A DNA stretch of 64,000 nucleotides from Pachysolen tannophilus NRRL Y-2460 (taxonomy: Eukaryota > Ascomycota > Pichiomycetes > Alaninales > Pachysolenaceae). The notes beneath the pieces were generated by a model that searched no databases, had not been told where the DNA came from, and saw only the letters and a list, made by a program, of their open reading frames with translations. Below, one piece after another: positions 9,825-19,735 of the stretch (its first letter is position 1; each line of letters begins with the position of its first letter). The stretch spans positions 124,001 through 188,000 of the forward strand of contig KV454017.1 of NCBI GenBank assembly GCA_001661245.1, given 5' to 3'. The position numbers and the translations under genes are program-made.

Positions 9825-10375
9825 ATAAATTTAAATAAATAAATATAACGTTTTTTGTTTTTAATTTTTCAGGGACCCTGAGAGAAAAAGAAGAAAATGT
9901 TGATGCGATTTGTTGTATCACATACTAATCGTTTGTGATTTCCTCTTTAGGAAAGTTGTGCCATACACGCACTCATATACGGACACAAACAAAATAATCC
10001 AAGCCTAAACATCTCACACCACCTGCACCACCTTTTTTCTTTCTAAAAAAATGTGTAGTACCAGCACACGACTATTTGATTAAAGGACGAGCCACACTTT
10101 GTTTTTGCTTATGGCGCCACACTTGTTTTTGATAACAGAGTTTTCAGGCGATATTACGCAATAGCGTTGATGCAAAAATCTGCAAGACAATTTTTCACTT
10201 TCCAGTTGAAAAGTTTAGACGAATTTTTCAAGTTGAACTTATAAATAAATATTGGTTTAATTCATTTTTATTTCATCTAAACTTGTTTTTAAAGAGTGGA
10301 TTCGATTGTTATTTCTTTCATTTTGCCACACTTTTTCTATTTTTTTTTTTTTTTTCATTTTTGTATCTTTAAAAA
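9825..10375. other. Spacer holding the MET3 promoter
   Basis: This 550-base spacer lies between two plus-strand genes. Its right half carries three GCCACAC motifs, listed separately; otherwise I see only poly-T stretches. Confidence 0.6.
10091..10331 (-). promoter_or_regulatory. Three GCCACAC (Met31/Met32-like) sites upstream of MET3
   Basis: GCCACAC occurs at 10091-10097, 10116-10122 and 10325-10331. The reverse complement GTGTGGC contains the TGTGGC core bound by Met31/Met32 zinc-finger activators of sulfur-assimilation genes. The first two are 25 bases apart. No CACGTG (Cbf1) site is visible. Use by a Met31/32 orthologue is inferred. Confidence 0.55.
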
Positions 10376-12019
10376 ATGCCAGTTCCTCACGGTGGAAAAC
10401 TTGAAGATTTGATCGCTAGAGATAGTTCTATCAAAAATGATTTATTGAAAGAAGTTCATTCTTTGAAGTCAATAGTCTTGACAGAACGTCAGTTATGTGA
10501 TTTAGAGTTAATCTTGAATGGTGGGTTTTCACCGTTGACTTCGTTTATGAACGAAAAAGATTATACTAGTGTTGTAGAGAATATGAGATTAGCTAATGGT
10601 TTATTATGGACCATGCCAATTACTTTAGATCTTTCCAAGACAGATGCTTCGAAATTTTCAGTTAATGAAAGAGTTACGTTGAGAGATTTAAGAGATGATA
10701 AAGCTTTGGCTATAATTACTATTGAAGATATTTATGTTCCAAATAAGCAAGTTGAAGGTGAAAAAGTTTTTAGAGGTGTTGCAGATCATCCTGCAGTTAA
10801 ATATTTGAATGAAGTTGCAGGTGATGTTTATATTGGTGGTCAAATCCAAGCTATTAGTTTACCAACTCATTATGATTATACAGAGTTGAGGAAAACTCCT
10901 GCGCAATTAAGGGCCGAATTTGCTAATAGAAATTGGTCAAAAATTGTTGCATTTCAAACTAGAAATCCAATGCATAGAGCTCATAGAGAATTAACTGTAA
11001 GAGCTGCTAGAGAACAATTAGCAAATGTCTTGATTCATCCAGTTGTTGGTTTAACTAAACCTGGTGATATCGACTACCATACAAGAGTAAAAGTTTATAA
11101 AGAAATCATTAAGAAATATCCAAATGGTTTAGCTCTGTTGTCATTATTACCATTGGCTATGCGTATGGGTGGTGATCGTGAAGCTGTTTGGCATGCAATC
11201 ATTAGAAAAAATTATGGATGTACACATTTCATTGTTGGACGTGATCATGCTGGACCAGGTAAGAGTCTGATTACAGGTAAAGATTTCTATGGTCCTTATG
11301 ATGCTCAAGAATTAGTTGAACAATTTAAAAATGAATTAGAAATTGAAGTTGTTCCATTTAGAATGGTAACTTATCTTCCTGAAGAACAAAGATATGCTCC
11401 AATCGATGAAGTTAAAGAGGGTACAAAGACTGCTACTATTTCAGGTACTCAATTAAGACAAAAATTAAGAGATGGTTCCGAAATCCCTGAATGGTTCAGT
11501 TATTCTGAAGTTGTTAAAATCTTAAGAAATTCTTATCCACCACGTAATGAACAAGGTTTTACTTTATATTTAACAGGTTTACCTAATTCAGGTGTTGACT
11601 CGTTAACCGATGCTTTACAAGCTACTTTTAATCAATTTGACAGTACAAGACATATTGCAGTTTTAGATCATGATGTTGAACAATCAGCTTTACCATTTAT
11701 TGCTCATGAATTAACAAGATCAAGAGCAGCTGTCATTATTGGTAACCCTTCAGTAGCCCCATCTTCAGCTCAGTTGAAACAAGTTGAAAAAGAAGTTTCA
11801 AAAGCTGGTTCTTTTATATTGATTTCATTAAAAGGTTCAGTTCATGAATGTAGTCAAATAGATAGAAAAAATTATTATTCTAATGGAAGACAAGATATTA
11901 AAAATTATGTTGCTCCAGAAAATCCAACTATTGAAGTCGATGTCTTAAATGAAGGAACTTTAGTTTCTGTTCAAAAAATCGTATTATACTTGGAAGAAGA
12001 AGGTTTCTTCAAATTTTAA
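10376..12019 (+). CDS. MET3: ATP sulfurylase
   Basis: The enzyme converts sulfate and ATP to adenosine-5'-phosphosulfate and pyrophosphate, the first step of sulfate assimilation in the cytosol. The 547-residue protein begins [12 protein letters not shown] and has the catalytic signatures [12 protein letters not shown] (about residues 198-209, the QxRN and HxxH motifs) and GRDHAGPGK (about 288-296). Next is FYGPYDAQE, then a C-terminal APS-kinase-like allosteric domain (from about 390) that lacks a proper P-loop ([13 protein letters not shown]), as in other yeast enzymes. It is slightly longer than the 511-residue S. cerevisiae protein. The promoter carries three TGTGGC-core motifs, consistent with methionine-regulated expression. 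Confidence 0.97.
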   Translation: MPVPHGGKLEDLIARDSSIKNDLLKEVHSLKSIVLTERQLCDLELILNGGFSPLTSFMNEKDYTSVVENMRLANGLLWTMPITLDLSKTDASKFSVNERVTLRDLRDDKALAIITIEDIYVPNKQVEGEKVFRGVADHPAVKYLNEVAGDVYIGGQIQAISLPTHYDYTELRKTPAQLRAEFANRNWSKIVAFQTRNPMHRAHRELTVRAAREQLANVLIHPVVGLTKPGDIDYHTRVKVYKEIIKKYPNGLALLSLLPLAMRMGGDREAVWHAIIRKNYGCTHFIVGRDHAGPGKSLITGKDFYGPYDAQELVEQFKNELEIEVVPFRMVTYLPEEQRYAPIDEVKEGTKTATISGTQLRQKLRDGSEIPEWFSYSEVVKILRNSYPPRNEQGFTLYLTGLPNSGVDSLTDALQATFNQFDSTRHIAVLDHDVEQSALPFIAHELTRSRAAVIIGNPSVAPSSAQLKQVEKEVSKAGSFILISLKGSVHECSQIDRKNYYSNGRQDIKNYVAPENPTIEVDVLNEGTLVSVQKIVLYLEEEGFFKF

Positions 12020-12300
12020 ACTTAGAAAAATATACAAATATACAAATATACATTAGTTTTTGATCTTTTCAAAATTTTTTCTTTTTTTTTTTTTTTTTTT
12101 TAATTATTGTTATTATTACTATTATTATTATAGAAGAATTATTTATTTATCATATCATGTGATTATAAGGTTTACTCATAAATCACACATGTGAACTAAA
12201 GTTTTATTTCTTTTCGTTCTTTTTTTTTTTTTTTTTTTACTTTTTTTTACTTTTTTTTTTCTTTTTTTTTTATCTTTACTTCGATATGATCAAATTTCCA

Positions 12301-13788
12301 TTAAAAGCTACATTTCCTAAGAAACTCTTTACAAAAAATTGTACTATCGATGATATTATAAGTTAAATATAAATAAGAGTCACAATCAAATTTTTGAATT
12401 GTCTTGTTGACACAATTAGGATTTTCATCATCTCCTCCATTATTATCATCTCCATTAACATTGATAAATGTTATATCTTTATCGCATTTAAATAACGCTT
12501 TAACTACCTTGGGGAAAGGTTTATAATCTAAATTGGAACTTGTCTTGTTAAATTTATAAGTAGATCTCGTTATAATTGGATTTAAAAAATTATTATAAAT
12601 TTTGTTGAAAATCATGCCAACTTTTGCAGAATTCATTTTGGTAATAATATCAATTTCGTCATTAAATTCTTTCGAATATTTTTTATCTAATAAATTTCCC
12701 AATTTAACTTTATGATAAAATATAGTATTTATAATATTCTTGGTTTGATTCAAACTAATTTCATTCAAATAAGTTGCAAAATTTGTAAATACATTTTCAT
12801 TTTCTGTAGGGTCACGAGAACATGTTAGACACAATTTTGCACCATTAGAATTTGAGCTATTAGAATTTAAGCTATTCCCATTATTTGAACCATCTTGTAA
12901 TTCTGGAGCTACTGAAACTTCCGGATCCTGTGATCCATTATTATTATTATTATTATTATATCCATCCAATTCTTTACCGCAGATACCACAATGATTTGCA
13001 GCCTGACTCGCAAACGCAATTTCAATATCTTCATTATTAATATCGCCTCCAGCAATCTCATTAATCAATTTCGAATGTTGTTTGTCATATGAAATCAACT
13101 CATTATCAATCTTGGACATATCAACAGTATTAACATGATTCTCACTTGCCATTGGCACTGGAGAATCATACAACGAATGTCCATTTATTGTATTATCAAT
13201 ATTCCTCATCGTTTGCTCATGATACTCATAATGTTTAAAAGGAGGACTTTGACGAAGAGGCTGCTGCAGTACTACTTGGTTCACCACAGAAGTGTTTCCA
13301 AATGGAAGAAAATTAGTATGATGGGATTCAGGTTCACCGCCAATATGGGCGGGAGATCTATGAAGCCCCACCTGGTGAGGCCCGTGAGGACCGTGAGACC
13401 CGTGAGATACTTGGAGACCTTGGGACCCGTGCCCATGGGGCCCCCGCCCAAGCTGCCCATGTTGCCCACCAACATTATTATTATTATTATTCTGAAGCAA
13501 AATATCCGAAGCACTTAATCTGGGCAGTCTTTGGAGTAACTGCAGCTCTTTCAACTCATGTTTCAAAAGCAACTGTTGTTGTTCCTCAATAGATTTATCC
13601 TTCAACTTAACCAGTCTTTTCTGTTTCCTTTCAATCTGCCGGCATGGCTGACATGTCTTATACCTCAAATCTTCCAATGGCTCAGAACTCGACCGTGCCC
13701 TCTTACAACGCCGACAAATACTCGGCAACTGAATAATCTCAAAAGTAGTACTATCTGCCGTAGTAACCGTTGTTGTTCTCTTAACCAT
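12301..13788 (-). CDS. Cys-rich, probably zinc-binding protein, function unknown
   Basis: The protein has 495 residues. An N-terminal CRRC...CQPC pair (Cys25, 28, 46, 49, with YKTCQPCR and a basic tail RKQKR) resembles small zinc-ribbon or treble-clef DNA-binding motifs of fungal regulators. A second CGIC...CLTC set sits in the middle, separated by an Asn/Ser-rich insert. More Cys residues lie near the C-terminus (NCVNKTIQKFDCD, FCKEFLRKCSF). The region from about 95 to 165 is low-complexity Gly/His/Pro/Gln. The C-terminal third (FATYLNEISLNQTKNIINTIFYHKVKLG onward) looks globular. A transcription-regulator role is plausible but unproven. It is convergent with MET3, with only poly-T-rich sequence between them. 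Confidence 0.6.
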   Translation of the reverse strand: MVKRTTTVTTADSTTFEIIQLPSICRRCKRARSSSEPLEDLRYKTCQPCRQIERKQKRLVKLKDKSIEEQQQLLLKHELKELQLLQRLPRLSASDILLQNNNNNNVGGQHGQLGRGPHGHGSQGLQVSHGSHGPHGPHQVGLHRSPAHIGGEPESHHTNFLPFGNTSVVNQVVLQQPLRQSPPFKHYEYHEQTMRNIDNTINGHSLYDSPVPMASENHVNTVDMSKIDNELISYDKQHSKLINEIAGGDINNEDIEIAFASQAANHCGICGKELDGYNNNNNNNGSQDPEVSVAPELQDGSNNGNSLNSNSSNSNGAKLCLTCSRDPTENENVFTNFATYLNEISLNQTKNIINTIFYHKVKLGNLLDKKYSKEFNDEIDIITKMNSAKVGMIFNKIYNNFLNPIITRSTYKFNKTSSNLDYKPFPKVVKALFKCDKDITFINVNGDDNNGGDDENPNCVNKTIQKFDCDSYLYLTYNIIDSTIFCKEFLRKCSF

Positions 13789-14333
13789 TATATCACTTTA
13801 TATCTCTTCTTCTTCTTCAATTCTTTTCTTTTTTTTTTTGTATTCTAAGAAAACCTGTCAAAACTCGAAAAGTCGTATAAATTGAAATCTTATAAAAATA
13901 CAATCAAACAACCAACAACCAAAAACAAATCAATACCAATCTATATAAGCAAAACCCAATCTTCCCGATGATGATTGAAATGATACCCGATAATTTAATG
14001 AAAAGAGTATTATTATTATTATTATACTAATAACTCCGTTCCGTTTCTTTTACATTTTTCATACGTTTTCTATAATTTTTTTTCTCCAGATAAACTACTT
14101 TTTTTCCCCTAAGAAAGAGAAATTGATGGTGAAGATGGTGAAGATGGTTAAGTCTTTTACCGTTAAATCAAGAATTAAAGGAATTGGAAAGGTTTTAGAT
14201 CAGTATGGGGTATTGGAATAGAAGATTTTGAATTTTACTTTTTAGTTAAAGAATTGATGTTATAAATCTCTTTTTCTTATTATAGCGAATTTTTATAAAA
14301 AGATCTCAAAAATTTTTTTTTTTCACTTTTTTT
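13789..14333. other. Spacer between DFG5 3' end and the zinc-protein promoter
   Basis: This AT-rich spacer should carry the promoter of the minus-strand zinc protein (right of 13789) and the 3' UTR of DFG5. It holds an (ATT)n run near 14010-14025 and a GATGGTGAA repeat near 14125-14150. I see no gene. Confidence 0.5.
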
Positions 14334-15707
14334 TTACATAACTAACCATACACCAGTAGTAATGATCGACACTCCGACAACCACTGTGATTATTCCTGCG
14401 CCTGCCCTGTCTCCTGCGTCCAAGGTTAGGGGTTCCTCGACTTCGTCAGTGGATTGTGTTCCAGCGGCACCGTTACCGATTGAAGAGCCTCCATCTGTTG
14501 CAGTATAAGGAGCTGGTCTTTCTGGAGTTAACAAGTTTTGTATTACTTCTAAAGCACACATTTGTTCACCCAACCCGTAGTATCCATCCCAGCCGTTATA
14601 TGACCAGTCTAGACCGCATGTGTGTCCATCGTAACCGCCAACACATGATTGAGCTGCAGCTTTTGCTGATGTTTCTATTATAGGCATGATTGTGGTATAT
14701 AATGAGGGAACAAGTTTCATTGTTAAACCATAAGCTCGGACCAATAATGCTTTAAACGATCGTTGATCGGTATTACAAGTACCTGAAGTTTGACATGCAG
14801 CTTCATAAATCACAGAATTATTTAAGAAAACCAGTGTACCTTGTAAAAAATTATCAGTTCTTGTTAACCAAATCTCATCTTCTGTATAATTATATAAATA
14901 AGCACATCCAGACATCATCATCAGCGCTGTATAAGTCCATTGAAGTTCTGTAATTACAGAACAATTATCAGTTATACTGGCACCATCATAAATAAACCAA
15001 GAAGGACTTTCAACAATAAATCCTACTCCAATAAGCCAATCATAAACTTTTTCGCACCATTCAACATATGTATCATTGGAAGTATATCTTGCTAACCGAG
15101 CACCAAGGTGGAAAAGTCCCGCGTTCGAAACACTATTCTTATAATCATAACCTGCATTCCATTGGAAAATTTGCCATCTAAGACCTCCATCACAATTTGC
15201 AGTATCCCATCTAGCTGACATTGTATTGAAAACAGCTTGTGCTAAATATAACCATTGAGGTTCATCAGATGAAGGATTGGTGAAATTCCTCTCTGTGGCA
15301 GCCATAACCGCTATCCCCCAAAAAACTTGATCATCATTTCCTTCAGTAGTTGATTGATTTAATGGAATATAATCCCAATCATCTCCAACTTGATATAATA
15401 ATGCTTCCTTTATTGTATCAACATAAGTATCATTTTGTAAAAAAAACCAATTGTCCAACATCGAACCCCAAGCAAACCCTGCTTCCCACCAATAATAAGG
15501 TGAAGTGAATTCTCCAATAGTCCCACCATACTTATAACCTTCATAATAATCCATTAACCCAGTAGCGATTAAACCAGTTGCATTTTCAATAGACTCGTAC
15601 GATGAAAGATCCAACAAGATCGATTCTCCAAACCCAAAAAGACCAACTATTGTGAAAAGTGACCACCACCACAGCAGCAGCACTGAGCTAAAACACTTTA
15701 ATTTCAT
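14334..15707 (-). CDS. DFG5: DFG5/DCW1-type GPI-anchored GH76 cell-wall enzyme
   Basis: Dfg5 and Dcw1 are GPI-anchored, mannosidase-like GH76 proteins thought to transfer GPI-glycoproteins from the plasma membrane to wall glucan; at least one is essential in S. cerevisiae. The 457-residue protein starts at 15707, with a signal peptide (MKLKCFSSVLLLWWWSLF...). GH76 motifs include LDLSSYESI, SPYYWWEAGFAWGSMLDNW and the catalytic acidic pair in GNDDQVFWGIAVMAA, then RWDTANCDGGLRWQIF and VITELQWTY. A Ser/Gly linker and a hydrophobic C-terminal tail (IITVVVGVSIITTGVWLV) suggest GPI attachment. A GTG four codons upstream is not used as start. I cannot separate DFG5 from DCW1; the symbol stands for the pair. 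Confidence 0.88.
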   Translation of the reverse strand: MKLKCFSSVLLLWWWSLFTIVGLFGFGESILLDLSSYESIENATGLIATGLMDYYEGYKYGGTIGEFTSPYYWWEAGFAWGSMLDNWFFLQNDTYVDTIKEALLYQVGDDWDYIPLNQSTTEGNDDQVFWGIAVMAATERNFTNPSSDEPQWLYLAQAVFNTMSARWDTANCDGGLRWQIFQWNAGYDYKNSVSNAGLFHLGARLARYTSNDTYVEWCEKVYDWLIGVGFIVESPSWFIYDGASITDNCSVITELQWTYTALMMMSGCAYLYNYTEDEIWLTRTDNFLQGTLVFLNNSVIYEAACQTSGTCNTDQRSFKALLVRAYGLTMKLVPSLYTTIMPIIETSAKAAAQSCVGGYDGHTCGLDWSYNGWDGYYGLGEQMCALEVIQNLLTPERPAPYTATDGGSSIGNGAAGTQSTDEVEEPLTLDAGDRAGAGIITVVVGVSIITTGVWLVM

Positions 15708-15833
15708 CTTACACCTCACGGTTCCTATCTATTATATTTGCCGATAATCAAATTAAATCCAGGGTTTTCCTTTCCGCTCGTGATCCTCTTTTATTATTAG
15801 AACTTTTTTTTTTTATTTTTTTTAATTATTTTT

Positions 15834-15840
15834 TTTCGCG
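15834..15840 (-). promoter_or_regulatory. SCB-like site (CGCGAAA) upstream of DFG5
   Basis: TTTCGCG reads CGCGAAA on the DFG5 strand and lies 127 bases upstream of its start. The sequence fits the Swi4/SBF consensus CRCGAAA, and many yeast cell-wall genes are SBF targets. A single short match, so the call is tentative. Confidence 0.35.
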
Positions 15841-15890
15841 TTTTTCCGAAGAGGAGAAGAACGTGATTTTAAGTTCTCCCAAACGGAATC

Positions 15891-15993
15891 TTAAAAGAAA
15901 ACGGAGATGGAGGTGGAGATGGAGGAATTAAAAAGCGGAAACGGAGAACTTAAAAAGTGGAGATGGAGAATTTGAAATGCGGAGACGGAGAAG
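15891..15993 (+). repeat. 22-base tandem repeats with GGAGA cores in the DFG5/ILV1 promoter
   Basis: Three adjacent 22-base units lie at 15928-15949, 15950-15971 and 15972-15993. All fit TTRAAAWGYGGARAYGGAGAA plus one base. A related unit lies at 15891-15912, followed by a shorter GTGGAGATGGAGG piece. An inverted ten-base copy of the unit boundary (TAAGTTCTCC, 15870-15879) lies just upstream of them. The period of about two DNA turns would place the GGAGA cores on one helix face. Confidence 0.8.
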
Positions 15994-16256
15994 AAGCCTA
16001 AATAAAAAAAAAATCGTCTTTTTCTATCCATTGAATGAAAAATCATTGATACCGCTATTTTTTAGTCATAGAAAATGGTTATGATTATTATTGCAAATTG
16101 AAAATTACACTGTTCATTGTCATTATTTGGGATTTTCTTCAAGTTTGGTTTATTTTCTTAAACTGAGTTGTTGTCAAGTTTTTTTTTTTTCTTTTGTTGT
16201 TGTTGTTGTTGCTGTTGCAGAGATTAAATTGATATTTGTACTTGTTGTATTTCAAT

Positions 16257-17984
16257 ATGATTGTTAATAGTCCGTTACTGAATATGGTTTTTAGTGGAGG
16301 AAAAGTACTAAATCGTACTTTTCAATTGCAACGCTTTTTGTCATCACTGTCTTCACTGTCATCACTATCGTCGCTGGCGAAATTGCAGAGACAAAAAAAT
16401 TTGGAAAAATATCCTGATTTAAAAGAAGCCGATTTGCTAGTAAATGGGAAACCAGATTATGTGAAATTAGTATTAACTTCTAGGGTTTATGATGTAATGG
16501 ATGAGACTCCTACAACTTATGCAACTTCTTTATCTCAAAGGCTTGGTGTTAATGTAGTTTTGAAAAGAGAAGATTTAGTTCCAGTTTTCTCTTTTAAATT
16601 ACGTGGGGCTTATAATATGATTGCTCAATTATCTTCTGATAGGTTACTGAAAGGTATTATTGCATGTTCTGCTGGTAATCATGCTCAAGGAGTTGCTTAT
16701 AGTGCTAAGAACCTTGATATTCCTGCCACTATTGTTATGCCAGTTGCTACTCCTTCAATTAAATATCAAAATGTTTCAAGATTAGGTTCTCAAGTTGTAT
16801 TATATGGTGAAGATTTTGATGAAGCTAAAGCTGAATGTACAAGATTGGCAACAAAAAATGGACTAACCAATATCCCACCGTTTGACCATCCTTATATTAT
16901 TGCAGGACAAGGTACTATTGCGATGGAAATATTGAGGCAAATGAATATCAACAAGGTAAATGCAGTCTTTTGTCCTGTTGGTGGTGGAGGTTTGATTGCC
17001 GGTGTAGGTGTTTATTTAAAAAGATTGGCACCACATGTGAAAATTATTGGTGTTGAGACTTATGATGCAGATGATTTATACCAATCGTTGAGTGCACATA
17101 AAAGAGTTCAGTTAAATAGTGTTGGAATGTTTGCAGATGGTACTGCAGTGAAACTTGTTGGTGAAGAAACATTTGACGTTTGTAAAGAAGTGGTTGATGA
17201 AGTTGTTAAAGTCTCTACAGATGAAATTTGTGCTGCTATAAAAGACATTTTTGAAGATACAAGATCAATAGTGGAACCTTCAGGTGCAATGGGTGTTGCT
17301 GGTTTGAAAAAATATATTGTTGATCATCCAGAATTAGATCATTCAAGTTCAACATATGTTCCAATTCTATCTGGTGCAAATATGAATTTTGATAGATTGA
17401 GATTTGTCTCTGAACGTGCAGTTCTAGGTGAAGGTAAAGAAGTTTTCATGATGGTGGTTATACCAGATCATCCAGGTACTTTCTTTAAATTACAATCTGC
17501 AATACATCCAAGAGCCGTTACAGAATTTTCTTATCGTTCAGATGGCAGAAATAATGGTGTTGCTCATATATATACTTCTTTCTCAGTTATAGATAGAGAA
17601 AAAGAATTAGCTCAGGTCATGCTGAGTTTGCGTAAAGAAGGTTTTGATGCAATGGATATCAGTGATAACGAAATGGCTAAATCTCATGGTCGTTACCTCG
17701 TGGGAGGTTCTGCAAATATTGAAAATGAAAGATTACTCTGCTTTGAATTTCCAGAACGTCCAGGTGCATTGACAAAATTCTTGAAAGGAATGAAAACAAA
17801 TTGGAATTTGACTTTATTCCATTACAGAAACCATGGTCATGATATCGGTAAAGTTTTAGCAGGTATAAGCGTACCTCCAGAAGATAATGAGAAATTTCAA
17901 GAGTTTTTGGATAATTTAGGATATAAGTATAACGAGGAAACTGATAATGTGGTTTACCAAAAATTTTTATTGAGAAATGATTAA
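16257..17984 (+). CDS. ILV1: Threonine deaminase (threonine dehydratase), mitochondrial
   Basis: This PLP enzyme makes 2-oxobutanoate from threonine, the committed step of isoleucine synthesis, in mitochondria. The first ATG is at 16257 (575 residues, against 576 in S. cerevisiae); the open frame to 16236 has no ATG. The N-terminus with a Ser/Leu-rich repeat and Arg residues fits a presequence. Catalytic motifs are the PLP lysine in SFKLRGAYN, the [12 protein letters not shown] loop and the phosphate-binding GGGGL. The C-terminal third has two ACT-like regulatory halves (from about residue 400 and about 490, with [12 protein letters not shown]), expected to give isoleucine feedback inhibition. 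It is divergent from DFG5. I see no perfect Gcn4 site. Confidence 0.96.
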   Translation: MIVNSPLLNMVFSGGKVLNRTFQLQRFLSSLSSLSSLSSLAKLQRQKNLEKYPDLKEADLLVNGKPDYVKLVLTSRVYDVMDETPTTYATSLSQRLGVNVVLKREDLVPVFSFKLRGAYNMIAQLSSDRLLKGIIACSAGNHAQGVAYSAKNLDIPATIVMPVATPSIKYQNVSRLGSQVVLYGEDFDEAKAECTRLATKNGLTNIPPFDHPYIIAGQGTIAMEILRQMNINKVNAVFCPVGGGGLIAGVGVYLKRLAPHVKIIGVETYDADDLYQSLSAHKRVQLNSVGMFADGTAVKLVGEETFDVCKEVVDEVVKVSTDEICAAIKDIFEDTRSIVEPSGAMGVAGLKKYIVDHPELDHSSSTYVPILSGANMNFDRLRFVSERAVLGEGKEVFMMVVIPDHPGTFFKLQSAIHPRAVTEFSYRSDGRNNGVAHIYTSFSVIDREKELAQVMLSLRKEGFDAMDISDNEMAKSHGRYLVGGSANIENERLLCFEFPERPGALTKFLKGMKTNWNLTLFHYRNHGHDIGKVLAGISVPPEDNEKFQEFLDNLGYKYNEETDNVVYQKFLLRND

Positions 17985-18445
17985 ATAAACTTGTTTATAT
18001 AAGTAAGTAAGTATCTAAAAATTTATTATTATATTTTATTTTTTTTTTTTTTTACAAAACAACAACTTTGTTTAGATTCTTAAAACATTGACTTAGCATT
18101 GAGTCTATTATGAAATGAAATAAAAAGATAAAAAGCTATATAGATATAGAAAAAAAGAAAAGGCTGCTGCATTGCTAGTAATAGGACATAAAAATAAAAT
18201 AATAAAAACATATCTTTATAAAAAAAAAAAGAAAAGGAATTTGAACCTAATAAAATACGCCAAGAGCATCATTTTCACAAAAAAAAAAAAAAGAAAGAAC
18301 CTGCGTAGACCTTTCATACTTTGAGTTTTCCTTTTTCTTTCTTCTCAAGGTATTCAAAAACAGGACCGAAAAATGGGTGAAACAACAGGAGAACTAAAAG
18401 AAGTTAAATTTTCACGTTTTAAAAAAAGAGTCATGAGGCATTCTT
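17985..18445. other. Convergent spacer ILV1 / epsin C-terminal half
   Basis: Poly-A/T-rich 3' flanking sequence of two convergent units. A plus-strand open stretch at 18373-18639 is mostly antisense of the epsin tail and is not called. I see nothing else. Confidence 0.5.
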
Positions 18446-19492
18446 TTAAATGTCAATTAAACTTGGACCCCCTTCCCCGTTGCTCTTATGCTGCTGTTGT
18501 TGAGACTGTGGAGCATTACCAAAACCATATCCTGTATAGGCCGGTATTATTCCAGTCGAAGGAACACCAGTGTATTGCGTATCAAAAAAGGGATTTGCTG
18601 ATCCATATTCTTGTTTGTAGCCTGTACCAGAAGAATTGATAAAAGTTCCTGTCTTTGTATGTTGAGCAGGAATTCTTGTGGCACCTGTATTTCCAAAAGT
18701 ATCCAAATCAGGACCAGTTGCCAATAATTGATTCAAATCAGAGTATTGCTCATTATTCTTCCGAGATCCAGTAAATGTCTGTCTTAATGGCTGGGATTGC
18801 TGAGGTTGCAGTTGTTGTTGTTGTTGTTGCAGTTGTAGTTGCAGTTGTTGTTGCAGCTGTTGTTGCAGCTGTTGCTGTAAATGATCTAAACTATTGTTAT
18901 TATTATTTTCGGATTGATGGTTCATAGCAAACGGATTATTAGAGCCTGTTTTAAGAGGTAATAATTGTTGTTGTTGTTGTTGTTGTTGTTGAGCAGCCAA
19001 TTGTTGCTGCTGTAATAGGTATGCCTGTTGTTGCAGTTGCAGCAGCTGTTGTTGTTGCAACAAGTACGCCTGTTGCAGTTGCAGTTGCTGCTGCAGTAAC
19101 AACTGTTGTTGTTGTTGTTGTTCTTGCAGTTGCAGCTGTTGTTGCAGTTGTTGCAGCTGCAAGGCTGCCAAGTCAAAATCAGAAAACTGTTGTTGGGGCT
19201 GTTGGCCAAACGCAGAGAATCCAGGATTGCCGCCGTTTTGATAAATAGGTTGTCCAAAAATATCATAACCAACAATGATTCCATATTGTGATTGCTGTTG
19301 TTGAGGCTGATCACTCAAATCCAATAAGTTTTGATTTTGTTGTTTTGATTTTCTCATTTCATCTTCTTCCAAGCTCAATTTTAATGCTTTTTGTAAACTT
19401 TCATCAGAGCTTGATCCTAACCTTCTACGTCTTTCTTCTTCTTCAGCAGTCAATCTGCTTTCTTCTAAAGCTTTTTGTAATTCAGCATCATA
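18446..19492 (-). pseudogene. ENT1/ENT2-like: C-terminal half of an epsin (UIM-polyQ-NPF-clathrin box), without a start codon
   Basis: The open frame begins right after an in-frame TAA (19493-19495) and reads YDAELQKALEESRLTAEEE. This is the region that follows the ENTH domain in Ent1/Ent2. Two ubiquitin-interacting motifs (LQKALEESR, LQKALKLSLEEDE) come first, then YDIFGQPIYQ and a long Gln-rich tract. NPF motifs follow (NNPFAMN, ANPFFDT), then the highly conserved DTFGNTGATRIPAQHTKTGTF block, and the clathrin-box end LIDI. No ATG occurs in frame before the Met in EEDEMRKSK, which would lose both UIMs. The matching ENTH domain lies 240 bases away on the opposite strand. This is either a gene broken by a small inversion or a misassembly. 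Confidence 0.85.
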
Positions 19493-19735
19493 TTAATTAA
19501 AATATATTTAATTGCTTTTTAGTTTTGTCTTCAGTATCTTGTATTGGCTTTCACTTTGAATAAATTGAACTAGTGATTGATTAATTGTTTGGTTTTTTTT
19601 TTTTTTTTTTTGGTTTTTTGGTAGAAACAGAAAAAAAGATCAAAGATTAAGAGATTAAGAAATTAAGAAATTGTATTTCATTAGTTGGGGTTAATTTATT
19701 GGAAAAGAAAATTATTTTGGAAATATATATATGAA
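19493..19735 (+). promoter_or_regulatory. Upstream region of the ENTH half
   Basis: About 240 bases separate the two epsin halves. They contain a poly-T tract (about 19593-19612) and a short GATTAAGA-type repeat (about 19645-19672), typical of a yeast promoter and leader. TATTAATT occurs at 19491-19498, where the C-terminal half begins, and again inside the 3' end of the ENTH frame at 20250-20257. Confidence 0.5.

Larger units (their letters stand above)
15708..16256. other. Divergent DFG5 / ILV1 promoter region
   Basis: This is about 550 bases between two start codons. It contains a TTTCGCG motif, a cluster of 22-base purine-rich tandem units (both listed separately) and a TTG/TGC trinucleotide run near 16195-16220. 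I see no gene. Confidence 0.6.

Noticed and set aside
13960-14030. RTGATGA-like box C, possible snoRNA
   Set aside because: No box D (CTGA) at a sensible distance and no terminal stem.
18237-18248. B-box-like GGTTCAAATTCC on the minus strand, possible tRNA
   Set aside because: No matching A-box, acceptor stem or anticodon arm at the right spacing; flanks are poly-A.
18373-18639. 88-codon plus-strand ORF
   Set aside because: Mostly antisense to the conserved epsin C-terminal tail; no homology of its own.
18780-19170. CAG/CTG-rich repeat array in the epsin tail considered as an independent repeat or CRISPR-like element
   Set aside because: It encodes the poly-Gln region of the epsin in frame; units are irregular trinucleotides without spacers.
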